The notes: a model not told the origin generated them from the sequence alone. DNA of 35,890 bases from Mucidula mucida (GCA_015501055.1 JADNYV010000348.1:1-35890); one strand, 5' to 3'. Positions 1-10,870 are shown, counted from the stretch's first letter. A program made the numbers and translations.

Positions 1-1432
1 TATAGTCAGTTGCTAACATTAGAGGTATCTCATAATTGATCTCTCGTAGGGGTGGCAATGGTGTCTCTGACGCTTTTTTGAACAGAGGCCGGGCAAACTC
101 CATGATCTCGCTCCGGCAGCGTTCAAGTTCCTCATTTCCGAGACGGACATGACTTGACGCGACCTTCAAAACCCATGGACCAGTTTCAATTGGTAGGCAC
201 TTAACGCTTCCAACAATGACCTTAGCTTCATTGAAACCAACAGACACACAGTGCTGATAGAGCCATGGTGTGCCGAGGATCATGTCATAGCCTGAGACGT
301 TTGCGAGGTCAAAATAATGTTCTTCATCTATGCCCTGATACTGGAATTGCGCGCAAGTACCAAACTTGATCGTTGACCGCGAGCCTGAAACCGCCAGCTG
401 TAACTGCAATGATTTGTCCAATTCAATTCATTTCAACTGCAGTTGATCTAACAACATAGTAGAGATTATATCTGTCATAGAACCAGAATCAACCAGAGCC
501 TTAACGGGCTCGCCGTTGATCAGGACAGGAATTACAATTGTACAAGGCACTTGCCGCGCGAAATCCTTTACGTTTGCGGAATTTCGTTGGACGGCAGCAA
601 ACTGGTCTCGCGGGACTTGAGTACCGGATAGATGAATGAACGCAACATTGTCTTCCGGTCCTAATTGAAAGGACACGGCAAGACTATTGTTGTGAGTGCA
701 TTTGGCTTCGAGCGCGGCAAGCTTAACAGAAATTGACAGAAATGTAATGTCAGCCTCCTCCATTTCTTGCAGCAGACAACGCCCAAAGACGGAGTAAGGA
801 TAATCCTCCCAGAAGTTCCAAGGGTCACGAAGACGCTCAAGATGCGCGAGTTGGGTATGGTACCAACATGCCAGATTAAACTTTGCATTGTGCATGTGCC
901 TCATTTGGAGGTGAGTATGCACATTCAAATGCAGATCCCAGATGTTAATATTATCAGCATCTTGTCGTGCGGCAAACCATTGGTCACGTATAGGGCAACC
1001 ACTGTCACGAGCAAACGGCTGATGAAGACAGAGGTATGTTTCCACACACTCTTCTTCTAACCACGGTGAACAGCCAGCATCTTGCCACTTGTTATCAGAT
1101 GGCCACTCAGAGGCTAGTACACCGTTATCAAGCCCATGTTCGCGAGTGTACCAGTCAATCAGAGGGAAATCCGGCCGTTGCAAGATACTCAACCAAATTT
1201 TCACAGCCTCACGAGCAGTACCCTTGTATAGCAAGTCAATGATCACATGGTGTGTATCTGATGTTTTGTAGCAGAGAAACATGCACTCTGACGCCTCAAT
1301 CCATGTAGTACTTTCACCGGGATATGGCGCGCCGCGGGAGAGTGTGAACTCGGCTGCGGCCGCACGGACATCACCCAAGTAACGAGGTGGAGTGGTCAAT
1401 GTAATATCCTGCTGGAGATCATCATTCCACAC
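1..1432 (-). pseudogene. Element A protease region (retropepsin-like)
   Basis: The first ~285 residues are unrecognised and rich in Trp, His and Cys. Then comes a retropepsin-type domain: VPVLINGEPVKALVDSGSMTDI, with the catalytic motif DSGS near position 475, a TGA at 428-430, and, still in frame, ELDKSLQLQLAVSGSRS and a flap-distal YDMILGTPWL motif near 250-290. The frame then stays open to position 1. The TGA sits where an Arg codon (CGA) would fit, so it is probably a transition. The enzyme would mature the Gag-Pol polyprotein; as it stands it is interrupted. Confidence 0.65.
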
Positions 1433-1956
1433 TCAGTACGCAAACATCCCTCGTCCACTAGTAATGATTTGCTCATTACAAATTGTGGTGTAGGTTAAGT
1501 CCTTTGGGACTTGGGATACTACCTCGGCACGGTCATATTTGAAATGTAGAGTCTCAATATACTGCCAGGTACGGCAAGTTTTCTCAATATTTAGATCGCG
1601 CACATCATCAACAATTTGATCAAGTAATGGTAGAACATTGTTGAGTTCTTCTGACGGGTCCACACACATGTCCTTGTGGTGTCTACCCTTGCCACAGGGG
1701 AAGCAATAATCAATACCAGGTTCTGATTCTGCCGTGGTGCTGTCTAATATAGAGGACTCTGTATCTGACACGTCATGAAGGCCAGGTAAGTCCTCACACA
1801 ACATGGAAGATTCAGTGTCTGATACGTTGGGAAGATCAGGTAAACCATTGGATTCAGATGAGGAATCACCACGCTTGTTTGTCGCTGAAACCGGCTTGGT
1901 GCTTGTTACAAGTCCGTGGCGCTGCAGCTCCTCTTTGTGGTCTAGCAATGCCTCGA
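1433..1956 (-). pseudogene. Element A gag/pol linker with a second CCHC knuckle
   Basis: This frame begins with LVEALLDHKEELQRHG (coiled-coil-like). It contains a tandem duplication of an acidic motif (LPNVSDTESS then LHDVSDTESS, about residues 45-75), then a second CX2CX4HX4C knuckle (CFPCGKGRHHKDMC, about 1655-1700). It ends in an in-frame TGA at 1433, directly followed in the same frame by the 334-residue protease-containing segment. Two spaced CCHC knuckles suggest an extended nucleocapsid. Confidence 0.55.
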
Positions 1957-2648
1957 CTAGAGACCTCAACAAGTAATACTTGGATCAGACCCGCAATCCA
2001 AGAGCCGAGTACTCGAGGCCGAAAGGGCATACTCATAATCCGGAACTTACTCAATCTGCACTGACTCGCGGGTCAAACAAGTTGAGTACTCGCAAGTTTG
2101 GCGAGTACTCAAAGACGATCCGGATCAGTAACGAGTTGCAAAAACTCGCGGATCAAGCTACATAATATTGTAATAAAACTGTACATAAACGACCACTTTA
2201 TAATAACTACTCATCAGATTTACCTTTCCATGCGGCTTTTTTGTTGAAAATCAAAATTACTTGCTCAATAGGCACAAGGCCTGACTTGAACCTTCAACAC
2301 AATACAGGCGCAAACAGACTCATCCGAAAGGTTGAAACAATGTTTGGTGACCGTTAAGCCGGCCACCAAAAACATCCGTTGATGTAGCTAGACTGGATCA
2401 TCAGTAGAAGAAGATAGAATAAAGAAGCGAAGCATACCCGGCATGCTCAGAAAGTCCAGCGCCATCAGCGCTGCGAGTAAGTGCGAGTACTTGTAATGAG
2501 TACTCACCGCTCAGATGCCCTACTCGCAATCTGTTTATGACCCAACTTGCTATTGATCCACGGATCAAACGAGTCAAGTAGCCGAGATCCCCGGCCGGAT
2601 CAAGTACTTGAGTTTCCGCGTGACCCGGAAACTCATTGAGGTCTCTAG
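1957..2648. repeat. Inverted-repeat-bounded insertion (about 690 bp) within gag of element A
   Basis: CTAGAGACCTCAA at 1957-1969 is the exact reverse complement of 2636-2648. Weaker inverted similarity continues inward, both arms carrying AAGTA-TACTTG/GATC, CCG and GAGCCGAGTA-like blocks. The palindrome GAGTACTC occurs at 2007, 2084, 2103 and 2498. The segment has no long open frame of its own. It separates the nucleocapsid frame from the downstream gag/protease frame. It looks like a non-autonomous DNA transposon or foldback element; no transposase is encoded. Confidence 0.5.
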
Positions 2649-3327
2649 CCTCGACGAAGCTTTTCAACTGGTCCAGCTCCAATGTCATAGAGCGGCAACT
2701 GGATTTAGAGGACTCAGAGCTGGTATCGGTACCAGACTCATTGTCATCTTCCTCAAGCCCAGGGAGCCATGTATAACTTTTCAAAGGAAGATCAAAGCGG
2801 ACAGAGCCTTGCTAAATGTCCTCAAGACCAGGTTGGACTTTGCTTGAGGACGCCTTTGGTGGTTTTACCCAAACACCAGCTGCTTGAAGTCCTGGAGGTG
2901 AGTTACTGTTGCCAGTAACCGACTTCCCATCCGGACACTGAGCCGAAATGTGACCAGTCCCGCCACAACAGAAACACTGGCCTTTGGCGCGGTATTCGTC
3001 TCGTTGCTTATCCGAGAGCTCAACACGCTTAGGCCTTTGTGGAGCCGTATTGGGCGGTCTTAATGGATTTGTCGGTCTCAACAAACCGGAAGGACGCGAA
3101 CCCAATGCTTGGTGTTGAGAAGAGGTACAGTTGTGTTTGTTATAATGTGACCCTGAATGTCTATTAGAGGACGAACTAACATTGATATTAGGATCCTTCC
3201 TGTGAGCGTCCGTTCTCGTAGAGACATGCGGCGTACTCTCCGTTTTCTTAGGCAAGTTATCCTTCTTTGCTGGACGACCAATATTGTCAATCATCTCAAC
3301 CAGTTCAGCGGTTTGTTCAACTTGGGA
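2649..3327 (-). pseudogene. Element A gag, nucleocapsid segment with CCHC zinc knuckle
   Basis: This continues the capsid frame after the TAA at 3328. It is basic and Pro/Ser/Asn-rich, then carries a canonical CX2CX4HX4C knuckle (CFCCGGTGHISAQC, about 2925-2970) for binding the element's RNA. An in-frame TAG at 2812 interrupts it; beyond that the frame continues through an acidic Ser-rich stretch (ESGTDTSSESSKSS) and VEARDLNEF until it enters the inverted-repeat insertion at 2648. The homologous continuation resumes left of 1957. Confidence 0.6.
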
Positions 3328-4656
3328 TTACAACGCGGTTTCTGGAGTAACTTTTTCACACCACAATCCTTGCTGAATTGAAGTGTTGAGACTTGTCCAC
3401 AGTTTATGCACCTTCTCATGTTTGTCCATAATACCAATAGTATTAAACAATTCAGCTAGCTCCATTGTAAACTGGCAAACTGTTTTATTGTACTGGTAAG
3501 CGCGCTGAAGCTTTTGTCGCTGATCCAGCCGGTATGTCAGCGGGAAACAGTGGTTGTATAACTCGGTAAAGAACTTCTTCATACACCAACTACAGGCATC
3601 ATCTGCGACCTTACTGATATAGAAGTCGTGCGCCATACCTGTGAGATATCGCGCAATCTTTGGAATACAACTCTTCTTAGGGACTATGCCATCACAAACG
3701 TAGGCCGTACTGTCCGTCAAGAACTTCATGAAGTCCTGAACATTGGGAGTACCAGCGTACTTCTTGGGCGGTTCAGGCTTCAAAATCAAGTGTTGGGGTC
3801 TATGCCTTCGGGATTGGTGGTGCCTTCGTCTGCCACGACCCAAACTTGAGCTCGAACTCAAAGACGAGCTGGACAGGGACAAGCTGGACAAAGACGAACT
3901 TGATAAGTTGTCCGAGGAATCCAAAGAACACGAAGATGAAGAGGACGAAGGTGGTGTAGCCTTTCCCTTCTTCTTCTTGTTCTTTGAGCTTAAAAGTTTG
4001 GCCAGATGACTATTCGTAGCAATTTGTGTTGAAGGCTTCCAGTAGTCTTGCAACGGTTGAGGCAATGAGCTTGATTTCAAGTGTCTCAGCCGGTCTTCAA
4101 TCACGTTGTGAATCTGGTCAACCATGTTATCCGTAAGAGGCGTGCTTGAGTGTTGCTTGGACTTCCGTTTCTTAGACTTCTTCTTAGAAGATGTAGACGT
4201 AGGAGGTGTGTTAGCTTCTGCGTCAGCAGATATATTCACTGAATCTCTATTAAATACAAATGGAGTTTCAACAGATGTTGAGTAACAAGTACGATTGACC
4301 AAATTACAAGGTGCCGGAGGTCCAGTGTAGCCATTATCAGATTCATTATCAGAACCTTCTACGGGTGAGAGGACATGTTTTGAGAGACGATATGGTCCAA
4401 GTCTACTTGGTTTGTAGTCAGACTGGTCCGCGGGGTCGCCATCTTCCATTGTGGTGCAATAGTTCTGGTTTGCAGTTTGCGATGTAGTACAAAGGCTGGG
4501 ACCAGGAGTACCCAGATTGAGGACTACGGGTTTAGTCTTAGTCTTTCGCTGCTCCAATTTATGATCTGCCTCGCTTGCAGTAATCTTGGCAGGCGTAACA
4601 GAGACGGGATCAGTGGTACTGTAGTGTTTCGACCGCAAATTCACATAACGGGTCAC
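3328..4656 (-). pseudogene. Element A gag, capsid-like segment
   Basis: A 442-residue frame. The first ~160 residues are low-complexity and Ser/Thr-rich. Then come a Lys-rich block (KKKSKKRKSK), a long poly-Ser run with interspersed Leu (about residues 240-275), and an Arg/His-rich patch. The C-terminal ~150 residues resemble a retrotransposon gag (capsid) domain: a KYAGTPNVQDFMKFL start, then a helical region with WCMKKFFTELYNHCFP and ending near HEKVHKLWTSL. The frame ends in TAA at 3328 but reads straight on in frame to a CCHC knuckle, so the stop is a lesion; a single C-to-T change of CAA would explain it. Confidence 0.6.
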
Positions 4657-4855
4657 GGGGGTCTTTGAAGTGAAGCTATATATACATCATAACGGGTCAC
4701 GGACCACTTTGGTCAGGCACGAGCCTCCAAATAAGGAAATTTCAGGTCCCGCTATAAGCGGAACTGTCCAAAAAAGGCAATTTAAGGGTCTGTGAAGCTG
4801 TTCGCTGTAACTTCAGACCATAATGGGTCACAGGCTGTGAAGTTACGGTCGAAAC
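4626..4855. repeat. Inverted-repeat-bounded insertion (about 230 bp) within gag of element A
   Basis: GTTTCGACCG at 4626-4635 is the exact reverse complement of 4846-4855, and the match continues imperfectly for about 9 more bases (both arms read on to TTCAC). Inside, CATAACGGGTCACGG occurs at 4644 and 4688, and a variant CATAATGGGTCACAGG at 4819, as direct repeats. A further hairpin with one bulge lies at 4787-4819 (GGTCTGTGAAG against CTTCAGACC). The segment separates two gag frames. It could be a MITE-like insertion; no target duplication is clear. Confidence 0.5.
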
Positions 4856-4872
4856 GCTATAGTAGTATGGTC

Positions 4873-5733
4873 TCATTCACCTTCTTCAACCGGGAGCGTG
4901 TCTCTCAAGAAATGTTTAGGTCCCAAAGCCTGGCTTCGAGTACCAAAACTCGCAAGAGCTGCTTGCTGAAGAATGAGGCCATTGCTGTTCTCTTCTTCGA
5001 AACTGATATTGCCCCAGTTGTGGGGGTCAATTCCCTTTTCTTTTCCAAGGTACGGCAGCCCGGGGGAACTAGGTTGAGGAGTAACATGCTCCTCTTCCTC
5101 GCTGTCAGTGGAACTGTCCGATCGTTCACCGGGCTCATAAATTTTGAGGTCTTGGTGGCGTCGATCAATGAGGTACTGCTTGCTAGTTGACAGTATCCCA
5201 ACAGCAACCTTTACAGGGGTCTGAGGGATTGATTCCTTAGATAGCTTAGATTCCGGAGACTTTGACTCAATGGAATCATAATTATCATGTAGACTATGGT
5301 TCTTCTTGTAAGATACAGTAGTCCAAGGACGGGGGTCGTCACCCTCATCCTTCAAGTCCGCAGACTCTTCTGCCCCATTGTTATAAGCAACCGGTACCGC
5401 CTGGGCATGACCAAGAGGGTCTTCCGCAGGGTTACGCGTTGATTGCTCCTCCCTTTCAATAAAAGGAGGGATCACAGCGACATGGTCAGAGACCATGCGG
5501 GTATAATTAGCTGAGACCGAGGGGTCCGTCAAGGGAGAAGTGGGAATATTAGGCACACCTTGATTATCCTGTGAAATAGAGTCAGGAGAATCCGCCGCGC
5601 TAGGCGCAGAGTTTGCGCGGGCGCGACCACGGGCTGAGCGGAGATTATAAACCATATCGGGGGAACAAGAGATGTCGAGGATGGCGGGGTTGATTAGACC
5701 AGGGTGTTCCGTCAATGAGTGAATCAAGAACAA
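4873..5733 (-). pseudogene. Element A gag, N-terminal segment
   Basis: This is a 286-residue hydrophilic frame directly downstream of the probable 5' LTR, rich in Ser, Asp, Glu and Pro with no recognisable fold. A basic stretch (YNLRSARGRARANS) lies near residue 30, and acidic runs (TDSEEEE) lie in the second half. Its position and composition suit the disordered N-terminal part of a retroelement Gag. It stops at the edge of an inverted-repeat segment (4626-4855), so the stop is probably created by that insertion. The first Met is taken as start; the next Met, near residue 27 (MVYNLRS), is an alternative. Confidence 0.5.
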
Positions 5734-5772
5734 GTTAAGAGGAAAGCAGAGATAAAGCCGAAGTCAAAAATA

Positions 5773-6128
5773 TGTGAGGGATACGTGACGAGGAGACATG
5801 TTCCCGTCACACAGATATATGGGGAGAATAGGAATGCGGGGATTCTTAGAGACGACTCGAATGACTGGGGTATGTTTTAATGATTGGAGTGTATCTACTG
5901 ATACTCGAAATAAGACTAGGTATTTATACTGGATAAATAGGATGAGTAATAGTAGTAAGGTAAGAGAGTCCTAATTAACCGAGGGAGACAGCTGCCATAC
6001 CAAGAGACAAGACACAAAGGAGTGTGTAAACATGGGATAGAATGTACCCGTGTTAAATGAGAGTGTTACGCGTCGAGAGACGCGTGTCGGAATCGGGGAT
6101 CGGAGAGAAGTAACGTACGATCGTTACA
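5773..6128 (-). repeat. Probable 5' LTR of element A
   Basis: Just upstream of the gag frame lies about 356 bp that, on the minus strand, begins TGTAACGATC and ends CCCTCACA, giving the TG...CA ends usual for LTRs. A TATA-like motif (GTATAAATA on the minus strand, about 5921-5930) sits inside it, as expected for the U3/R boundary. The partner LTR is outside the window, so the boundaries are inferred from the terminal dinucleotides only. I could not recognise a primer binding site in the sequence that follows. Confidence 0.4.
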
Positions 6129-7233
6129 GGCACCCACCCTTTCTGTACATTCTGCTCTTTTCTCCGGCAAACCTGTGTTTTCAATCCGTAAAAACGAGGG
6201 AGGCTAGCATTACTCCTATGCCGGCTTCAAAAAGACAACGATGTAACGGCCTGATAACTTGAAGGGTTTCCCGGAGCCAGCATCTTTGTGGTGATGGTGG
6301 TTGGTGATAACGAGTGTCCGATCGGCACTTTCGAATATAGACACTAGTATAGTCAGTCGCCGAGCGGCTCACTGTTTAGTACTTAAAAGCTTGGTAAAAG
6401 CATACACGACTCCATTGCATCGTCATTTGTATCTCAAGACTCCGCAGGAGTTTCCGTCTGGACAAGTGACTCTTCAAGGATTTGGTTCCTTCAATCGACA
6501 GGCTACTACCTTTGGTGAAATCATCACTGAATTTCTACCGAGATATATACCGCCTATATACATAATCACGACTAAGTATTCGGAGAAAAATGTGCATGGG
6601 GAGGGCGTACGACGAATGGGAACTCCTTACTCAGAACGTGATACGGGATACTTACATTCGCTCAAAAGGTAATCAACCACCAATGCAATCGAGAAGACCC
6701 GTACACGTCCATTTCCCGCCCAATGTTCTGTCGTCAAAAAGATGAAATGGGGACCGCTGGTTGACTAAGTAGTGGATCGAACTCTCTAGAGATCATCCTC
6801 GGTCGATGATGCCTGTGGCTGCGGTACACTGGCTTTATGTACGCGGCGTGCGTTGAAGCCTTCGAATATGGACACCTTAGCATCCCAAATCATGCTGTTC
6901 AGAACCTGGAAGGATGGATGCGTGTATGGTGGATGTTCGGATTCCAGTATGTAGGGCGTGCTTTTCTTGGCAGAGAATCGAGGCATTGTCCAACGCCATG
7001 CACCCATCGTTTCCGGCAGTCTTTTGAGAAACCTGTTGTTCTTGCCTGGACCTCGTCATTGAAATCCATCGCCGCGATCGCCATCGCTTACGCTTCTGGT
7101 AGCACGCGTGAATGAAAGCCTCTCTCGTGAAATGAAGTACAGTAAGCAAACATTGGTCGTTTATTTCGTGTCATTCGTAAGTAAATGTACAATCTGGTCT
7201 CGTAAGAAAAAGAAAAAGCATAGGTAACAGGTA
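6129..7233. other. Intergenic stretch, no recognisable gene
   Basis: About 1.1 kb between the probable LTR of element A and the end of the kinase gene. Short open frames occur on both strands (for example plus 6301-6672), but none has a motif I recognise, a convincing coding pattern or intron signals. Confidence 0.5.
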
Positions 7234-9811
7234 CTAAGCAAGAGAAGGGGCAATATCTGGAAGGGCAACGGGATACATGACTTCGAAAGGCATGTTAAGG
7301 ATTTCGATAAAGTTTTCATATGACCAATGTCCTCCCAATGTTTCGTCGTCAAATGTTGAGATCTTGGGGCGACGGTTGGGTTTCTGGATGAATGCTGGGC
7401 CAGGAAAATTTGGGCAATGTGTGTCTTCTTCGCCCCATCGCCGAGACGTAGGTATTCTCTCAGCTCTTGAATTCGAGGCTGCAAATCTTGGAACGATTCG
7501 TGGGTGGACATCGGCGCTTCCGAAGCCATTAACTTTGTTTTTTGTGTGAGCAAGGTTATCTCGTCCGCGTATAGCCAAGCGCGATACTTGGAGTGCAGAT
7601 CAACTTGGAGGAACTGCCGCTCCTGCGTAATGTTGTCGATTGTGGGTGTATTTAACAAGACATGAGCACCGGCAAGAAGGACGAGGGCATAAAATAGTGA
7701 TTCGAGGTCATGGCGATAGAGGTGTTTGGGCGGGACGTCATCTGGGTCCTGAAGCTCTCGAGCCATGAAGGGACGCGTACCGGTGCGTTGTTTCGACGAA
7801 GGCTTCGTCGAGTCGCGGAATGACGACAAGTCGAAGTCGTTCAACACACCACACACTCTGTTTCGACGTAGGCGCCACATGATATTTCCGAGACTGATGT
7901 CGCGATGGAGAATACGAGGATGATCGTAGAGCCAGCGATGCACTATATTAATATCATTAGCGCATGTAAGAATAGAGAAAGTGGAGTTACGAACCTTGCA
8001 CGACGTCGTGGAAAACTTGTGAATGATTGGTAACTGTGGCTAGCTCGCTCAATTTGAAGAGCTTCTCGTGTACGCTGACACGCATGACGCGTTCTTCGTA
8101 TTTGAAAGCACCTAAGTCCGTTGTCCAGTGGTCCTCGTTGAGAGTGTTAAGGAACGCTGCAAGGCGGCCTCCAACCTCGTGATGGAGATGAGGAAAGTCT
8201 TGTGAATGGAGAATGTTCGGAACATGGTCTAGAACCCAGTCTGCGCCAGTCTTGGATACCGCCTCGCGAACACTCCCATGAAGTCCGCCTCCGAAGTACG
8301 GCTAGTAGGCGACCAGGTGATTTTGACGATGAACTCTATGCCGGGCCACCTCATGGTACACGTCGCATTGACGATGAATGTGCAGCGCCCAATGATTCCG
8401 GTCTGTCGGTCAATGACGCGTCCCAGCGTCACCTCGAATGGACCAGTCTGATCCTCGAGCAGCAGGACCTGGCCGGACAAAATATTGTACCAATCCTTGC
8501 TGACGATTGCGTAGTCGCTGTAATTTTCCAAGTACGGCCTCGGGTTCTGGAGGATACCGGTACGAGGAAGGCCGCTACGCTCGCTGAGGGATAGTTTGTG
8601 GAAGCATACCAGATAAAGCATGAACATGCGCCGGTCAGCCCTCATGTTCAGAGGCTTGGCAACAGCGATACAAGAATGGTCGTAGTACATGAGCTGCAGA
8701 CGGTCATCGCAGATCAGGTTGCCGAAACTATGATTTCTGAGACCGCCGTCGTTCATGAATTGGAGTGCGCACTGATAGGACGTTTTGAGGCGCTCCGCGG
8801 CATCATCGCCATATGTGACTTCGGTAGAATGGGTTTGAGCGTACTCATGAGCAGAGTTGGCTGCATTCGACGGCTGTGATTTGAGTTTCTTTTTCGCCGA
8901 CGACTCGGCCTGAGAGTTGGAAGGCCTTTTACGCGCGCCATCGGACAACCGGGAGGCCACTGTGAGAGCATCGCTTCTCATCGCCTCTCTGAGCGCGTGT
9001 TGCATGTTCATTTTGTCGCGCGGGTCCTGGCATCTAGAAAAAGTATTAACATCCTATCAATATCACGCAGGGAGTTCGCACCTTTATCAAGTACAGCATA
9101 CGCGCCTACACCCCCGTCAATCAGCCTCCGGACCGCCTTACAATCCGTCCATTCAATCAACTGGCCGTAGCCAACAGGATTTGGGGGCCCTCGTTCCTCC
9201 ACCTCGTCAAGATGATTGTTGTTCTTGGAAGTTCTCCATAGTCGATAAAGGGTGGTACAGAGATCAGGACAGATATCAGCTCTGTCCAGCGAGCCGTGGA
9301 TGCGCCGCTTATCCTGTCGGTAGACGTAGACGGTGTCATCCTGCGGGATACCGTCAAGCTTCGCAAGTACATCGGTCGCACGGTTGAACACGGCTGATAC
9401 GGGAACGTAGAGTGTCTGCTCTTTGTGATTCTTGACATCACATTGAACGAAGTACGCGTCCATCTTTTCTCTGAGCTCGGTATCCGCATCCAATGCGTCT
9501 AGACATCGCATGAAATGGGCGTCGGATTGCCAGTCATCGGGAAGATTCATAACCTTGTGCAGGAACATATCAAAGGAGAGATACACCCTGGAGGTTTTGA
9601 AATCTTCCAGGATGTAGGGGGATATGTGGTCGCGTGTATACGCGTTCTGCTGCCTGGTAGTACCTCTGGCGGCGGGCGTGCTCAGCAACTCGACCAGGCT
9701 GGGAGCAGTCCGAGCAGTCACAGGAGTAGCTGTCAGGTTGGGTAGCCCTGGAGGTGCCTGCGATCCAACAGGATCACCGGAGGCGGGAGTAGGCGACGCG
9801 TCGGAAGGCAT
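7234..9811 (-). pseudogene. FunK1-type fungal protein kinase, three exons, with two frame breaks
   Basis: FunK1 kinases are a fungal-specific family, expanded in mushrooms. Start is taken at ATG 9809-9811 (MPSDASPTPASG); an upstream in-frame Met at 9973 is the alternative. Exon 1 ends near 9095; a phase-consistent GT-AG intron would be 9027-9094. Exon 2 has NHSFGNLICDDRLQLMYYDHS, then the probable ATP-lysine strand EFIVKITW. Intron 2 (7943-7994, GTTCGT...ATAG, phase 1) leads to the catalytic loop HRDISLGNIMWR, a DFD in place of DFG (LNDFDLS), GTRPFMA and YRHDLESLFYAL. The frame breaks near 8277 (about one base missing) and near 7435; past the second break another frame gives the family-typical end FDDETLGGHWSYENF and a stop at 7234. 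Either a pseudogene or, if the indels are sequencing errors, a live kinase. Confidence 0.75.
7943..7994 (-). other. Intron 2 of the FunK1 gene
   Basis: A 52-nt GT...AG interval joins VFHDVVQ (exon 2) to VHRWLYDHP (exon 3) in phase 1 and restores a continuous kinase sequence up to the HRDIS catalytic loop. Its length is typical of basidiomycete introns. An in-frame TAA lies just after the donor if it is not removed. Confidence 0.7.
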
Positions 9812-10099
9812 GAGTGGCCACTGACGAGTGAGAAAGTCGAAGATGAGAATGGCTTGATACATTTGAAATTCTGCATTTATATGCGCAGTCACGAGGCGGC
9901 GTGCAGGGGCAGAACAATGGAACAATGGCGCAGAGGTGGACGCTGCGGTTTGACAATGGCGGTAAATTGCCAAGTTGGGAATTTCGCACGTGGTCGCATT
10001 GTGGGCGTTCCGACGCTCCTATCCACGTCCACCCTTGCATGGCATCGTATTGGCGTATATGTGCTATGCTTAACTTTCAAATGCATATTAACCTCACTC

Positions 10100-10870
10100 A
10101 CGACAGAAAATTGGGAGGCCACCGAGCGGACCTCACTTCTGATCGCCTCGATCCATATCCTTTCGTAGCGCGGGTCTTTAACATCTACGAAAGTATTGGT
10201 ATTCTATCAATATCACGCAGGGAGTTCGCACCTTTATCAAGCATAGCATAAGTACGCGCCCAGTCCGCCGTCAAGCAGCGCCTTTGGTAGACGTATACCG
10301 TGCCATCCTGCGCGATACTGTCAAGTTTCGCGAGTACATCGGTCGCCCGCTTGAAGACGGCTGACAGTGTCTGCTCCTTTTGCGTATTGATATCGAGCGA
10401 AGTACGCATCTAGCTCTTCTCTGACCTCAGCGTATGTCCACGCAGGCCTGCCAGTCATCGAGAAAAATGGCTTTTTTTAGGAACATTTCAAAGGAAAGGT
10501 ATATCCTGGAGGTATTGAAGTACTTATTCCAGGATGTATGGAGATATGTCGTTGCGTGCATATGTGTCCTGCCGGCTGGAAGTGCAGCTAGAGGCTGACA
10601 TGTTACCTCAGACTCGGTCAAACTGGGAGCATTGCGACGCGGAGTTGGATGCCTACGACATAACAGGATTATCGCAGATTGAAGTAGTTAAAGCGTCGGA
10701 AGGCATGAGTGGCTACGGAGGACAGAGTCGAAGATCACAATGGCTGGATTATCTTTGTTATCTTGACTCGTGGGACAGCGCGGAGAAGCAGAACAACAAT
10801 GGCAGGAAACTCAGGACTGTCCAGTTCGTTAAATCTCGTGGTCGCATCCGTAAAGTCATCACCGAGATGT
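10100..10870 (-). pseudogene. Partial tandem duplicate of the FunK1 5' half
   Basis: This interval repeats, with internal deletions, the sequence of about 8960-9970. Shared blocks include the frame ATDVLAKLD (10320-10350 versus 9360-9385), LDKGANSLRDIDR next to intron 1 (10200-10240 versus 9045-9090), YLSFEMFLKK (near 10490 versus 9560) and the GCGTCGGAAGGCATGAGTGG stretch around the start codon (near 10694 versus 9797). Two or more segments present in the intact copy are missing, and the reading frame is broken. No kinase catalytic motifs are present, so it cannot encode a kinase. Confidence 0.75.

Larger units (their letters stand above)
1..6128 (-). mobile_element. Element A: Ty3/Gypsy-like LTR retrotransposon, 5' part, decayed and truncated by the window edge
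   Basis: Reading leftward on the minus strand, the order is probable 5' LTR, long gag, two CCHC zinc knuckles, then a retropepsin-like domain that runs off position 1. The reverse transcriptase and 3' LTR would lie outside the window. Gag and protease appear to share one frame, broken by in-frame stops at 3328 (TAA), 2812 (TAG), 1433 (TGA) and 428 (TGA). Reading continues sensibly through each of them. Two inverted-repeat-bounded segments (about 4626-4855 and 1957-2648) interrupt the frame. Family assignment rests on the gag/CCHC/DSG order; it is clearly different from the chromoviruses further right. Confidence 0.7.

Noticed and set aside
6301..6672. 123-residue plus-strand open frame between element A and the kinase
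   Set aside because: No recognisable motif, no splice or promoter signals, and compatible with chance.
8202..8594. Plus-strand 130-residue frame overlapping the kinase
   Set aside because: Antisense shadow of the FunK1 exon 2.
9081..9081. Simplest intron 1 donor of the kinase (GTGCGA at 9081 with acceptor at 9034)
   Set aside because: It leaves the two exons out of phase; the 9027-9094 option keeps the frame, though neither is proven.
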